NCBI GenBank assembly: GCA_014873095.1
Contig: CP050848.1
Span: 2,418,001 to 2,482,000 of the forward strand
Reading direction: 5' to 3'
Length of the DNA: 64,000 nt
DNA from: Planctomycetales bacterium ZRK34
Lineage (GTDB): Bacteria > Planctomycetota > Phycisphaerae > Phycisphaerales > Zrk34
In this document: piece by piece, positions 51,734 through 61,218 of the stretch
Position numbering within the stretch: the stretch's first letter is position 1
Layout of the letters: every line of letters starts with the position of its first letter
The notes under the pieces: model-generated
Told to the model about the DNA's origin: nothing
Databases searched by the model: none
What the model saw: only the letters and a program-made list of their open reading frames with translations
Position numbers and translations under genes: made by a program

Positions 51734-52852
51734 ATGTTTGGTCGAATGACTCGTCAATCCACACTCGCCTTGGCGCTCGGCGGCATCCTGATCACCGGCC
51801 CGGCATACGCCGAAGATTACGGAACCGACAACACGCGCCAGGCGGACCCCAACACGCCGCAGCAGGTCGAACACCAGTCGCAGGAGCGTGCGAACAACCG
51901 CACGGACGTGCTCAAGCAGCGCGCCCCCAGCGAGTTCGGCATGAAGCACGAACTGCGCCGCTCGTCGGATCTGATCGGCATGACTGTGCGCGACGCCACC
52001 GGCAAGGCTGTCGGTGAAGTCGAAGAAGTCATGATTCACGCCGACAACGGCCGCGTCGCCTACGTGGCGATCCGCTACGATCAGACCCTCGGCTTCGGCG
52101 GTGAGTTGGCAGCCGCTCCCCCGGAAGCGCTGACGACCACCGAAGACGGCGAAGCGGTCCGTCTGGCGATCAACAATGATCAGCTGAAAAAGGCGCCGCG
52201 CATCCAGGAAGGCAACTGGCCTGCCGCGACCGATGAGCAGTGGTGCAGCAATCTGTACACGGCGTACAACCTTCAGAAGTCCGACCGGATGATGCACAAG
52301 GACAAGGCGGACAAATCCGCTCACAAGAAGCACGACAAGAACGCGGCTCACAAGGACAAGTCCGCGAAGGCTGACACGTGCGGACAGACGTATCGCCTGA
52401 GTCAGCTCACGGACCTGACGCTCCATACCCAGGACGCCAGGGAAGCCGGTGAGATTCAGGATGTGCTCATCGACACCAATGCCCATCGTGCATCGTTCGT
52501 GATCGCGTCGTATGGTTCGACGGCCGGCATAGGCGGCGAACAGGCTGTGGCCCCATTCACGTCGATTGACTTTGTCCGTCAGGATGAAGGCGACGGGTTC
52601 AAGGCTGCGAAGCTCGATGCCACCAAGGCGAAACTTCAGGCCAACAAGGTCAGCGATGAAGAGATTCAGCAGTTGACCTCGGCCGATCGCGCCCGCCGTG
52701 TCTTCGATAGCTACGGTCAGACCCCGTACTGGGAAACCTACGGCTACGAAAACGCACCGGGCCATGATGGTGATCGATATCACAAGGACAAGAAGGACAT
52801 CGATCGACCCAACCATCAGGACACGTCAAACGAGCACGATGCGAAGAAGTAA
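51734..52852 (+). CDS. Exported protein with two PRC-barrel domains
   Basis: A 372-residue protein. Signal peptide (STLALALGGILITGPAYA); a first PRC-barrel (about 80-160) with LIGMTVRDATGKAVGEVEEV. A lysine/histidine-rich linker (DKADKSAHKKHDKNAAHKDK, about 198-217) leads to a second PRC-barrel (about 225-310) with RLSQLTDLTLHT and GEIQDVLIDTN. A charged tail ends KKDIDRPNHQDTS. Double PRC-barrel exported proteins are common in stress-related loci; the partner is unknown. GGAGGT eight bases upstream supports ATG 51734. A terminator follows. Confidence 0.82.
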   Translation: MFGRMTRQSTLALALGGILITGPAYAEDYGTDNTRQADPNTPQQVEHQSQERANNRTDVLKQRAPSEFGMKHELRRSSDLIGMTVRDATGKAVGEVEEVMIHADNGRVAYVAIRYDQTLGFGGELAAAPPEALTTTEDGEAVRLAINNDQLKKAPRIQEGNWPAATDEQWCSNLYTAYNLQKSDRMMHKDKADKSAHKKHDKNAAHKDKSAKADTCGQTYRLSQLTDLTLHTQDAREAGEIQDVLIDTNAHRASFVIASYGSTAGIGGEQAVAPFTSIDFVRQDEGDGFKAAKLDATKAKLQANKVSDEEIQQLTSADRARRVFDSYGQTPYWETYGYENAPGHDGDRYHKDKKDIDRPNHQDTSNEHDAKK

Positions 52853-52877
52853 CGTCCGTTTGACATCTTCATAAAAC

Positions 52878-52920
52878 AAAACGTGGCGTCGACATGATCG
52901 TCGGCGCCACGTTTATTTTT
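52878..52920 (+). terminator. Intrinsic terminator
   Basis: AAACGTGGCG (52878-52887) pairs with CGCCACGTTT (52905-52914), with ATTTTT after it. It may also serve the convergent gene at 52936. Confidence 0.85.
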
Positions 52921-52935
52921 GTTAATTGCGAATAA

Positions 52936-55317
52936 TCAGTCGTAGGTCAACGTCGCCGTGGCCTTGCACGCCTTGTCAGTCTTCACGCGCACCCAGCGGG
53001 CGTTGTACCCGGCGGGAAACTCATGCGTCAGCGTCTTGCCCGGCTCGACCGTCAACGTCTGGTACTCCAGCCACGTTCCGTCGGTCAGCACATCGACTTC
53101 GATCGTGAACGTGACCGGCTCTTTGGCGTCGTGCGACAGCGCGATCGTCTTGTGGTCGAATCCGGTCATCAGGTACGGGTCCGATGCTTCGCCGGCCTTG
53201 ACGGTCGTGTTCTTCCACGGGCCGCCGATACCGCGCGGCTTGCCGAGTTTCCACAGATCGTCGATGTCGCCGAACCAGAGGCCGACCTTGCCGTCGTCGC
53301 TGGGGATGTAATGACCGTCGGCTTCGGCGCCCTGGCTGCACCCGGCGAGCACGAGCATGCCGCGCCACGAGCAGAAGTCGGTGATGCGACGGTTGTGGGT
53401 CGTCACCGGCTTGATGCCGCGCACGTCGGTCGAGTCGCGATCCGGCAGCATGTAGATCGTGCCGTGTGCATTGAACAGGCATCGCTCGGTGACGACTTCA
53501 CGAATGCCGCGCGGCCAGCCGAACGCGCCCGCCTTGTCGAACGACGCATCACCCTTGGGCAGGCGGTACTCCTTGCCCTTGCGATCGGTGACGATGATCG
53601 ACGCGTCGTCGACCTTGAAGTTCGGGCTGGTGATCTTAGCGTTGTCCTTGACGTACTTCAGCGCATCGTTGTCTTTAAAAGGCTTCAGCTTCATGTCGGG
53701 TCCGATCACGTAGTGGCCGACTTCGGTCGCTTCGCCGTTTTCATCAACAGACCACGCCGCCATCTGCAGCGTACCCTTGTCGGCGCCTTGCGGCCTGATC
53801 AGCCCGACGCTGCGCGGGGCTTTGTTGTCCGCCGGGGCCAGTGCCGCAAACATCGGCTGATCGGTCACCGCGCCGCCGCTGATGCCGTAGCAGAACACCG
53901 CTGAAACATCCTTGGCCGTGCGGTCCGCTGTCAGCGTCGCCCAGTCGCCGGCTTCGCCGTCGTCAAACGCGAGGCGCACATAACCCTTCGCCGGCACTTC
54001 GATCTGGCGTGACTTGTCGCCAAGCTTCAGCGTGAAGGTCACCGCGTGATCGGATTCGTGCGACAGGTGCAACTGACGCTTCTTGTAACCAGCAAAAAGA
54101 TACGGATCAGACTCGGCGTTCGCCGCGACATCATCGTGTGTCCACGGCCCGCCATACCCGAACGGCTGACCGCACTCGTACAGCTTGTCCCACGTGGTGA
54201 ACCACAGATTCGAATGCGACTGGCCGGCGTACTTGTTGCCGCCGGTGATCGCCGTGTCGTCACAGCCGAAGACGAGCTGATCCTTCCAGCGGGCGTAGTC
54301 GCCGGTGATTTTCAGGTAGCTGCCGATGGGCTTGGGCGGAGCGGGATTCGACCGGCTGAATGAACCGGGGAAATTAAACCAGCCGCCGTGCATGTTCATC
54401 AGGTACTCGCCGTTGGGGCCGATCTGACGAATGCGCGGCCACTCGGTGTACCATCCGTGCGAAGCGACATAGCTGAAGTCGGCGATCGGCAGGCGATAGG
54501 TGTACCACTTGCCGCCGTCCAACAGCTTCAACATCAGCGAGCGCTTGTCCCAGCCGACCGTCCACAGGGGGTCATCCTCACTGGCGTTGCCGTAGATTCC
54601 ACCGGGGCCGGTGACTTCGGTGAACTGGTTTTTGATCAGCACGTTCCACTTGTTGCCCGGCCCGGTCCATTCAGCCAGGCAGCCGGCCGGACCGTAATTC
54701 TGCTCGGCGTAGTTGATGCCGCGCGTGCCGTTGTTGGCGACGACGAGCCGACCCTGGGCCGAATACCCGCCCTTGCCGTGCCACTCCGGCAGAACTTCCT
54801 TGTAGCCTGCCGACTGGGAATCTTTCTGGATCGTGTTGACCGCGAGTGTCTTGACGTTGATCTCGTAGAGGCCTTTCTCCATCGTGTAGCAGTAGATCAT
54901 GTTCGCCGGATCGGTCAGGTGGCGGGCGTTGGCCGTGGGACGACCGAGCATGGTCTTGTACGGAATCGCGCGCACGTTCCGCTCGGCATCGATCGCATAA
55001 GGCCCGATGAAAAGCTGATTCGACTCGCGGTGAATCATCCGGTTGGCGGGCGTGCCGCCGATGGACTCGGGGCGGATCACCTGCTTCAGATTGTTGTCGA
55101 TTTCATAAAGCTTATCGTCGGAGCCTTTGGGTTGGTGCGGCGAATAGGTGATCACCCACAGGCGATCGGCCCAGGGCACGACCGCGCCGACGCCGCACTC
55201 ACCGCCGTGGTTGTACATCGCCAGGTGCGGGTAGCGGCCGGAAATCTGTATCGGCTGCGCCGCCGCGGGTAAACACACGCATAGCAGCACGCACAACATC
55301 ATCAAACGCTTGGTCAT
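52936..55317 (-). CDS. Large exported protein with a duplicated uncharacterised domain
   Basis: A 793-residue protein. Signal peptide (RLMMLCVLLCVCLPAAAQ), then a propeller-like N-terminal region (about 20-330). Two copies of one module follow: copy 1 (about 335-430) with SNLWFTTWDKL, FGYGGPW, ESDPYLFAGYKKRQL and LSHESDHAVTFTL; copy 2 (about 640-790) with VGLWFGDIDDL, RGIGGPW, ASDPYLMTGFDHKTI and LSHDAKEPVTFTI. I do not recognise the family. It lies 13 bases downstream of the sulfatase on the same strand, which suggests a joint role in sulfated-glycan use. ATG 55317 is supported by the signal sequence; its ribosome-binding site is weak. Confidence 0.75.
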   Translation of the reverse strand: MTKRLMMLCVLLCVCLPAAAQPIQISGRYPHLAMYNHGGECGVGAVVPWADRLWVITYSPHQPKGSDDKLYEIDNNLKQVIRPESIGGTPANRMIHRESNQLFIGPYAIDAERNVRAIPYKTMLGRPTANARHLTDPANMIYCYTMEKGLYEINVKTLAVNTIQKDSQSAGYKEVLPEWHGKGGYSAQGRLVVANNGTRGINYAEQNYGPAGCLAEWTGPGNKWNVLIKNQFTEVTGPGGIYGNASEDDPLWTVGWDKRSLMLKLLDGGKWYTYRLPIADFSYVASHGWYTEWPRIRQIGPNGEYLMNMHGGWFNFPGSFSRSNPAPPKPIGSYLKITGDYARWKDQLVFGCDDTAITGGNKYAGQSHSNLWFTTWDKLYECGQPFGYGGPWTHDDVAANAESDPYLFAGYKKRQLHLSHESDHAVTFTLKLGDKSRQIEVPAKGYVRLAFDDGEAGDWATLTADRTAKDVSAVFCYGISGGAVTDQPMFAALAPADNKAPRSVGLIRPQGADKGTLQMAAWSVDENGEATEVGHYVIGPDMKLKPFKDNDALKYVKDNAKITSPNFKVDDASIIVTDRKGKEYRLPKGDASFDKAGAFGWPRGIREVVTERCLFNAHGTIYMLPDRDSTDVRGIKPVTTHNRRITDFCSWRGMLVLAGCSQGAEADGHYIPSDDGKVGLWFGDIDDLWKLGKPRGIGGPWKNTTVKAGEASDPYLMTGFDHKTIALSHDAKEPVTFTIEVDVLTDGTWLEYQTLTVEPGKTLTHEFPAGYNARWVRVKTDKACKATATLTYD

Positions 55318-55330
55318 CGGTGGGGACTCG

Positions 55331-56731
55331 TCAGGGGGTTGAAGTTGGATAGGTTTTGCGATGCGCCGCGATTCGGGCTGCCAACTCCTTGACGATGGCG
55401 CTGGCGTCGGGATCGTCGGCACGGTTGTTCATTTCATCGGGGTCGTTTTCAAGATCGTACAGTTCACGATAAGTGATGCGGTCGGGTTGTTTGGGGTCGT
55501 AGGTCTGGATCAGTTTCCACCGCTGATTGCGGGCGGCGTAGATCGGATGAGACCCCAGGCACGGGGTCGGTGCTTCATACACGAAGGCATCGCGCCAGCC
55601 GGCGGAGTTGCCCCGCAGCAGCGGCATCAGACTCTTGCCGTGCATGAGGTCCGGCGCGGACACGCCGGCGAAGTCGAGCATCGTCGGGGTCAGATCGATG
55701 TTGAGCACGAGGTGTTCATCGACGCCCGGCTTGATGCCCGGGGCGGTGATGATCATCGGCACGCGCATCGACGGCTCGTAAGCCAGCACCTTCGAGGTGA
55801 ATCCGTGGTCGCCGATCATCCAGCCGTTGTCGCCCATGACGATGAACACGGTGCGCTCGGTCAGCTTCAGGCGATCGATGGCGTCGATCACCCGCCCGAT
55901 CGCCTCGTCCGCCTGAGAGATCGCCGCCTGGTAGCGCTGGCGATGGCGCTGAATGTTCGGCTTCTTGTCATACCCGTAGCTCAATGCCTGGGTGCGCGAC
56001 CGGGCATTCTTCAGGTAGGGCGGCTTGGTCGAAAGATCGTCATCCCACGTCGGCGGCACGCACAGTTTCGCCGGGTCGTACAGATCGAGGTACTGGGGCT
56101 GGGCAGGCCAGTCGTGACGATGGTCCATGTGCGGCAACTGCGTGCAGAACCACAGGAAAAACGGCTTGCTGTCGCGCGCGGCCCGCTCGATGAACTCGAC
56201 GCTCCGATCAGCCATGTAGTCGTCGATATACCCGGGCGCGGTTTGCGGCTCGCCGTCGCGGATGATCTTGCGGTTGTAGTAGGTGCCGTTGGACATGAAG
56301 TAGATCGCTTCATCGAAGCCGATCGACTGGGGTTTGTTGCCCAGGTGCCACTTACCCATCATGCCCGTGCGGTAGCCGGCTTCACGCAGCAGCGCCGGCA
56401 GCTTCGGGCTGGCGTCTGACAGACGCTGGCCCAGCGTGGTCACGCCGTTGACCGAACCGTACTGCCCGCTCATCACCGCGGCCCGACTCGGCGAGCAGAT
56501 CGACAGCGTGGCAAACGCATTGGCGAAGCGCACACCGCGCTGCACGAGGCGGTCGAGGTTTGGCGTATGCATGACGCTGTCGACAGCGTTCAGCGCATCG
56601 AAGCGCTGATCGTCGGTGAACAGAAACACGATATTCGGCGATTCGGGTTCAGCGCAGCCAGCGACGGGCGCGATCGTCAGCAGACACAACAGGAGCGTGA
56701 CAGCATGTAAAGCGGAGCGTTTCACAGACAT
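55331..56731 (-). CDS. Lipoprotein-type sulfatase (module B)
   Basis: About 466 residues. The lipobox APVAGC places a lipidated cysteine at about 26. Metal-binding VFLFTDDQRFD (about 35-45); formylglycine site CSPSRAAVMSGQ with the cysteine at about 79. Then GKWHLGNKPQ, HMDHRHDWP, and MGDNGWMIGDHGFTSK carrying the late metal ligands. It resembles choline/heparan-type sulfatase subfamilies. Its ATG overlaps the pseudopilin stop (TGATG), which implies coupled translation. That is a surprising link between a pseudopilin and a sulfatase. Confidence 0.9.
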   Translation of the reverse strand: MSVKRSALHAVTLLLCLLTIAPVAGCAEPESPNIVFLFTDDQRFDALNAVDSVMHTPNLDRLVQRGVRFANAFATLSICSPSRAAVMSGQYGSVNGVTTLGQRLSDASPKLPALLREAGYRTGMMGKWHLGNKPQSIGFDEAIYFMSNGTYYNRKIIRDGEPQTAPGYIDDYMADRSVEFIERAARDSKPFFLWFCTQLPHMDHRHDWPAQPQYLDLYDPAKLCVPPTWDDDLSTKPPYLKNARSRTQALSYGYDKKPNIQRHRQRYQAAISQADEAIGRVIDAIDRLKLTERTVFIVMGDNGWMIGDHGFTSKVLAYEPSMRVPMIITAPGIKPGVDEHLVLNIDLTPTMLDFAGVSAPDLMHGKSLMPLLRGNSAGWRDAFVYEAPTPCLGSHPIYAARNQRWKLIQTYDPKQPDRITYRELYDLENDPDEMNNRADDPDASAIVKELAARIAAHRKTYPTSTP

Positions 56732-57471
56732 CACCACCATAGGTTAACACTTCCCGACAGCGAGCGGGACTCAAGTTCGTGGCCGGCGATCCAGTCGACA
56801 TGGCCGTCGAGATAGGATGCGTGCGATCCCTCGGGCATGTCGTGGATATTGCCGTAAAGATGGTTGGACCCGATGCGCGTGTCGTTGGGGCGCGACCAGT
56901 CGACATAACCCGGCGTGTAGGGCCACTCGCGATTCAGGTCCGACCACATGAGCGTCCAACGCGGCTTGTCGGTTACGTTGCGGGCAAACAGCGGGCGGGA
57001 CGCTTGCGGCAGCGGTTCATGCAGGCCGTTGAACAGCGTATCGCCGACGCCGACTTTCGAGGTGAAATAAAAACGGGCCATCACGGTCTGGTCGGCGCTT
57101 TCGTCGCCGCTGGCCCAGTAGTACAGCTCATCGTCATCCCAGTTGGGGTTGGTCGGGCAGTACAGGTGTCGCCGCTGGATGCCGTAGACTTTCTTGAGAT
57201 GATCGCGCCAGTATTTGAAGGTGAAGTAGATCTGGCTGGCGCTGGTGGCGGCGGAGGAGTTGTAATCGGCGCCGAGGTCGGGCAGCAGGCCGCGGTACTC
57301 CGTGCTGTAGATCAGGCAGACCTGGGTCAGCGTGCGCATGTCGCTCATGCAGACGGTTTCCTTGGCGCGGAGCCGGGCCTTCGACAGCGCCGGCAGCAGG
57401 ATGGCGATCAACAACGCGATGATCGACACGACGACCAGCAGCTCGATGAGTGTGAAACCATGTTTGCGCAT
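56731..57471 (-). CDS. Pseudopilin-like protein (module B)
   Basis: A 246-residue protein. N-terminal prepilin motif MRKHGFTLIELLVVVSIIAL, then KARLRAKETVCMSDMRTLTQ, and a globular part with DELYYWASGDES and a late SHASYLDGHVDWIAG (the D-G-H-V-D-W element). It ends SGSVNLWW. Several segments (LFARNVTDKPRWTLMWSDLN) recur in the other two pseudopilins at 60.4 and 61.2 kb, so these three form a close paralogue group. Likely an inner-membrane, prepilin-peptidase-processed component. Confidence 0.88.
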   Translation of the reverse strand: MRKHGFTLIELLVVVSIIALLIAILLPALSKARLRAKETVCMSDMRTLTQVCLIYSTEYRGLLPDLGADYNSSAATSASQIYFTFKYWRDHLKKVYGIQRRHLYCPTNPNWDDDELYYWASGDESADQTVMARFYFTSKVGVGDTLFNGLHEPLPQASRPLFARNVTDKPRWTLMWSDLNREWPYTPGYVDWSRPNDTRIGSNHLYGNIHDMPEGSHASYLDGHVDWIAGHELESRSLSGSVNLWW

Positions 57472-57527
57472 GTCGTGTATTCCGTGAAGCCCACGGATCT
57501 AATCCGTGGGCTTCGTCACGCGGCAAC

Positions 57528-58217
57528 TCAGCGACGACGGCGCAGGCCCACCAGCGCCAGCAACGACAGACCAGCGGGCAGCGCGGCGGGCGTCGGCACG
57601 GAGCGGACCGAGAACGAGGTCAGGTAATACGCCTCGGAGGAGCTGGAGTTGAAGTTGTCGTTGAAGCCGGAGGCGGTGGTGATGCGGATCTGCAGGCCGG
57701 CGTTGTTCCACGCGGCGATGGGCAGGTCGAGCCAGGCGGTCGGCGTGGGCGTGGTGTTGCCGGTGGTCGAAGCCAGAGGCTCGCCGTCGAGGTCGTTTTC
57801 AGCGTGGTACTGATCGAAGTCCTGCAGCAGGGCGGTGAAGCCGGAGCCGGTGTCGTATTCGATGAGCAGGTATTCGGGGCCCTCGTAGCTGCCGGGGTGC
57901 TGGAAGGCGGTGAGGTTGAGCTGGATGTTGTTGTAACCGGCGGTGCTGATCGTGCGCGTGATCGAAGAGGCGACATTGGTCGAACTGCTGTTGGCCTGAT
58001 AGATCACGGCGGCGCCGCCGGAGACCAACTGCGTGCCGACGCCGCCGGCCAACTCGATGCGGCTGTTGGCATCGCCGAGGGCTTCGGTCCAGCCGTTGGA
58101 CGCCGGGTCGACATCGAACTCGTCATTGAACAGAACGGTCGTATCGGCGCGAGCGACGCTGAATACAGACATGACACAGAAGACGACCAAAACCGCGTAG
58201 TGAAGTTTCGATTGCAT
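57528..58217 (-). CDS. Exported protein with PTPAALPAGL sorting tail (module B)
   Basis: A 229-residue protein with a signal peptide (VLVVFCVMSVFSVARA) and a beta-sandwich with LFNDEFDVDPASNGWTEALG and PEYLLIEYDTGSGFTALLQ. The tail is VPTPAALPAGLSLLALVGLRRRR. GGAGAA precedes the ATG. It starts two bases after the FecR/LamG gene stops, and the pseudopilin follows it. It is the positional counterpart of 48957-49709 in module A. Confidence 0.82.
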   Translation of the reverse strand: MQSKLHYAVLVVFCVMSVFSVARADTTVLFNDEFDVDPASNGWTEALGDANSRIELAGGVGTQLVSGGAAVIYQANSSSTNVASSITRTISTAGYNNIQLNLTAFQHPGSYEGPEYLLIEYDTGSGFTALLQDFDQYHAENDLDGEPLASTTGNTTPTPTAWLDLPIAAWNNAGLQIRITTASGFNDNFNSSSSEAYYLTSFSVRSVPTPAALPAGLSLLALVGLRRRR

Positions 58218-58219
58218 GA

Positions 58220-59773
58220 CTATTCTCCTGGGTGTTGTTTGATGGATGGTTGGGTGTCGGAGGTCGGCGGTGAGTCCGCCGTGATCAACTGGACCAATTC
58301 GGTGGCTGACAATGCGCCGTCGAAGATGAACACATCATCGATCGCGCCGCGGAAGTAAGTGGGCTGGACGAGGTTCCTGCCGAGCTGCACGGTCTGGGCA
58401 TATTCATCGTCGGCGGTGTTGAATTCGGCGCTGGCGGTCTGCTCGGCTTCGAGGACGCCATCGACATACAACCGCAGCGATGTGCCGTCGAACGTGGCGG
58501 CCAGGTGATGCCACTGGTTGTCGCGCAGGTCGGTCCGGCCGAGCAGCAACTGCCCGCTGGTGCCCAGTCGCAACACGCCGAGCGGGCCGTCCTGGGCATC
58601 GTTGTTCCACGACATCTGCCAGGCCTGCCCGTACTCGTGAAGCCCGTAGCTGAGCAAGGCGAACGCATGCCTGGGCTCGACCCCATTGGCAATCTTCGCC
58701 CACATGGCGATCGTGCGTTCGCTGCGGCCGGCCGGTCCGTGCCAGTCGGTCTCGACGTAGTCGTTGATGCCGTCGAAAAACAGCGCCCGGCCAAAGCGAC
58801 CGGTCACGCGATTGGGGCCTTCGTGGCCGGGTTTGGACCACGCGATGCGGGCGTTGTGTGTTTCGCCGTCAACATGGCGCCCGCTGTCGAGCAGCTCCAG
58901 CCCGCGGGGTTCATCAAAGCTGTAATGCACATAGCCAAATCGCCGCGTCGGACGCAGCAGCCCGGTAAACTCAGCCGTATCGCCGGCGGTGATGGCGCTG
59001 ATCTCGGTGGCGCTGTAACGGACGGATTCACCGGCGGCCAGCATCTGATCCCGGACGCCATACACCTGCACGCGCCCCGACAACACATGCAGCAGGCTCG
59101 CGCCCGCTTCGTTGACGCGCAGGGCGAACTCCGTGCCCAGGTCGACCACGCGCCCGCCGGGGGTCTGCACCGTGAAGCCGACCGCTCGCTTCGGCACCCA
59201 CGCCAGCATCTGCCCGCGGACAAGCCGCGCCTGATTGCGATCGATCATCTCAAACACCGCCGGCCCGAGCAGATCGACCACCGCGCCGCTCTCAAACATC
59301 ATCTGCACGCGACCGGCTTCCAATTCGATCCGCTGAGCTTCCAGTGATTGTCCGGTCTGGGGCGGGATGACGCCCTGCGCCCAGCGGGCCTGCTGGACGT
59401 CGGTGATCATCGCGATGGTGGCCGCGGGTGATTCATCGCTGCCTGCGATCTGGGTCGACCGGTTCAGCGTCGTCATCAACAATCCGCCGACGATGCCGCA
59501 AAGCACCAACACTGCCGCCATCGCCCATCGCCGCCATGTGCCCCCGGCCGGCCGCATCGACATCAACCCGGCCGGTTTGTGCTCGGTCGCCGCCGGCTCG
59601 AAAGCCATCAGCATGTGCAGCCGACCGCTGATCAGCGTCTGGTGGGCGAATCGATCAGCATGCTCCGGGCTGGCCGCGATCCACTGTTCAAGCGCGGCGA
59701 TCTGCTCGTTGCTGGCGTGGCCGTCCAGCAGCGCATCGATCGCAGCTTGAATGTCGACCTGGGGATCGCTCAT
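58220..59773 (-). CDS. FecR-LamG membrane protein (module B)
   Basis: A 517-residue protein. Cytoplasmic helical part (about 1-80); a membrane helix (RWAMAAVLVLCGIVGGLLMT, about 82-101). A FecR domain (about 150-250) has VDLLGPAVFEMIDRNQARL and GGRVVDLGTEFALRV. A C-terminal LamG (about 310-500) has FGRALFFDGINDYVETD, QWHHLAATFDGTSLRLYVDG and FRGAIDDVFIFDGALSA. Its ATG overlaps the sigma gene stop by four bases. A LamG sensor outside, a FecR relay and a linked sigma factor suggest a glycan-sensing switch. Inferred, not tested. Confidence 0.9.
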   Translation of the reverse strand: MSDPQVDIQAAIDALLDGHASNEQIAALEQWIAASPEHADRFAHQTLISGRLHMLMAFEPAATEHKPAGLMSMRPAGGTWRRWAMAAVLVLCGIVGGLLMTTLNRSTQIAGSDESPAATIAMITDVQQARWAQGVIPPQTGQSLEAQRIELEAGRVQMMFESGAVVDLLGPAVFEMIDRNQARLVRGQMLAWVPKRAVGFTVQTPGGRVVDLGTEFALRVNEAGASLLHVLSGRVQVYGVRDQMLAAGESVRYSATEISAITAGDTAEFTGLLRPTRRFGYVHYSFDEPRGLELLDSGRHVDGETHNARIAWSKPGHEGPNRVTGRFGRALFFDGINDYVETDWHGPAGRSERTIAMWAKIANGVEPRHAFALLSYGLHEYGQAWQMSWNNDAQDGPLGVLRLGTSGQLLLGRTDLRDNQWHHLAATFDGTSLRLYVDGVLEAEQTASAEFNTADDEYAQTVQLGRNLVQPTYFRGAIDDVFIFDGALSATELVQLITADSPPTSDTQPSIKQHPGE

Positions 59774-60309
59774 GCGTCGACCTCCAGGTCCAGCTCGCGT
59801 CCCAGTCGGTGCTCGATGCAGCGGCGCAGCGCTTTGCGGGTCCGCGCCAGCACGTTGGAAATCACCGCACTGCGCGTGCCCATCAGCTCCGCGATCGCGG
59901 CGGGCTTGCGATCCTCGCGGTAACGCATGATCAGCACCTGCCGCTGGCGACCGGTCAGCGTGTTCACACACCGCGCCAGCGCATCGCGCATCTCGTTGGA
60001 CTGCTGATCGACCCGCACGTAAGCCTCTTCGATCAATTCGAGAATCGACTCGCTGAGCTGGCGCGGCCCGCGGGACCGTTCCCGCTGATAATCGGCGATC
60101 TTGTGACGGGCGATGCCGAGTGCAAACCCCAGCAGCGGGCGGGACTTATCATACTGCTCGTAGCTGTCGATCAGCGCCACGGCCACGCGCTGGGTCACAT
60201 CGTCGGCATCGGCGTAGTTGGACACCATCGCCGCCACATAGGCGTACACCGCCGGCTGGACCTCGATCCACGCCGCGGCGATCTGCTTGGTGAGTTGACG
60301 ATCCTGCAT
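59770..60309 (-). CDS. ECF sigma factor (module B)
   Basis: A 179-residue sigma factor with region 2 VYAYVAAMVSNYADADDVTQ and region 4 LTGRQRQVLIMRYREDRKPA plus an AELMGTRSAVISNVLARTRK helix-turn-helix. The length equals its module A counterpart, but sequence identity looks modest. It heads a run of at least six genes on the minus strand (sigma, FecR-LamG, sorting-tail protein, pseudopilin, sulfatase, duplicated-domain protein). Confidence 0.9.
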   Translation of the reverse strand: MQDRQLTKQIAAAWIEVQPAVYAYVAAMVSNYADADDVTQRVAVALIDSYEQYDKSRPLLGFALGIARHKIADYQRERSRGPRQLSESILELIEEAYVRVDQQSNEMRDALARCVNTLTGRQRQVLIMRYREDRKPAAIAELMGTRSAVISNVLARTRKALRRCIEHRLGRELDLEVDA

Positions 60310-60436
60310 ATCGGTAGGCCCTCACTGATTATTCGATCCCACCAGCCGAATCTATCGCGCCCCCGGAAGAAATTTTCCAGATTGATCGCGGGCGGCAACA
60401 GGCCTTGCCGCGGCATGGGGGTTGTGACGGGGCCAA

Positions 60437-61177
60437 TCACCAATAAAGTTCAGTGTTGTTCGCGTTGACCGTCAGCACCAGATCGTCGCCGGGGATCCAT
60501 TCGACGTGACCGTCCAGATGCGACTCATGGGAGCCTGCGGACATCTCATCCACTTCGCCGTAGAGATGCGTCGCCCCCAGGCGACTGGCGCCGGACATGG
60601 CCCAGTTGAGGCGACCGGGCGATGCGGGGTGTTCACGATTCAGGTCGGCCCACATCAGCGTCCAGTAAGATCGATCGGAAAGCGAACGGGCAAACAGCGG
60701 ACGCTGCGCCGGCGGGATGGAGATTTGCAGTCCGTTGTAGACTGAGTCGCTGTTGGCCTTGTCGGAAGTGAAGTAGAAGCGGCCCAGGATGAAGTGGGTG
60801 GCCGTGTTGGGATTGCTGTTGGGCCAGTAGTACAACTCATCGCCCTGCCATGATTCATGCGTCGGACCAACCCATTGACTGCGTTGAATGCCGTACGACG
60901 TTTCAATATAGATGCGCCATGCGGGCCATGACCAGTAGATATTTGACGGGTAGGTGCTGGTGGTGCCGGGCTTGAGACTGTAGTCGGGCAGTTTGCTGAA
61001 GTTGTCGATGGCGTAGGCGATTCCGACTTGCGTGAGCGAGCGCTCATCGGCAGCACAAAGAACTTCCTTGGCACGCAGGCGGGCATTGGCAAGGGCCGGC
61101 AGAAGAATCGCCACCAGCAGCGCGATGATAGACACGACCACGAGCAGTTCGATCAGGGTAAAGGCGTGTTTCCGCAT
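60437..61177 (-). CDS. Pseudopilin-like protein
   Basis: A 246-residue protein beginning MRKHAFTLIELLVVVSIIAL, with NARLRAKEVLCAADERSLTQ, a DELYYWPNSNP block and a late GSHESHLDGHVEWIPGDDL element. It ends NNTELYW. ATG 61177 gives the family start; an upstream in-frame start at 61228 would add a charged leader incompatible with a prepilin signal. Close paralogue of 56731-57471. Confidence 0.87.
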   Translation of the reverse strand: MRKHAFTLIELLVVVSIIALLVAILLPALANARLRAKEVLCAADERSLTQVGIAYAIDNFSKLPDYSLKPGTTSTYPSNIYWSWPAWRIYIETSYGIQRSQWVGPTHESWQGDELYYWPNSNPNTATHFILGRFYFTSDKANSDSVYNGLQISIPPAQRPLFARSLSDRSYWTLMWADLNREHPASPGRLNWAMSGASRLGATHLYGEVDEMSAGSHESHLDGHVEWIPGDDLVLTVNANNTELYW

Positions 61178-61218
61178 GTGAAACGCGTCTCCCTCAGGAG
61201 TGTGTGCACAGAGATGAG

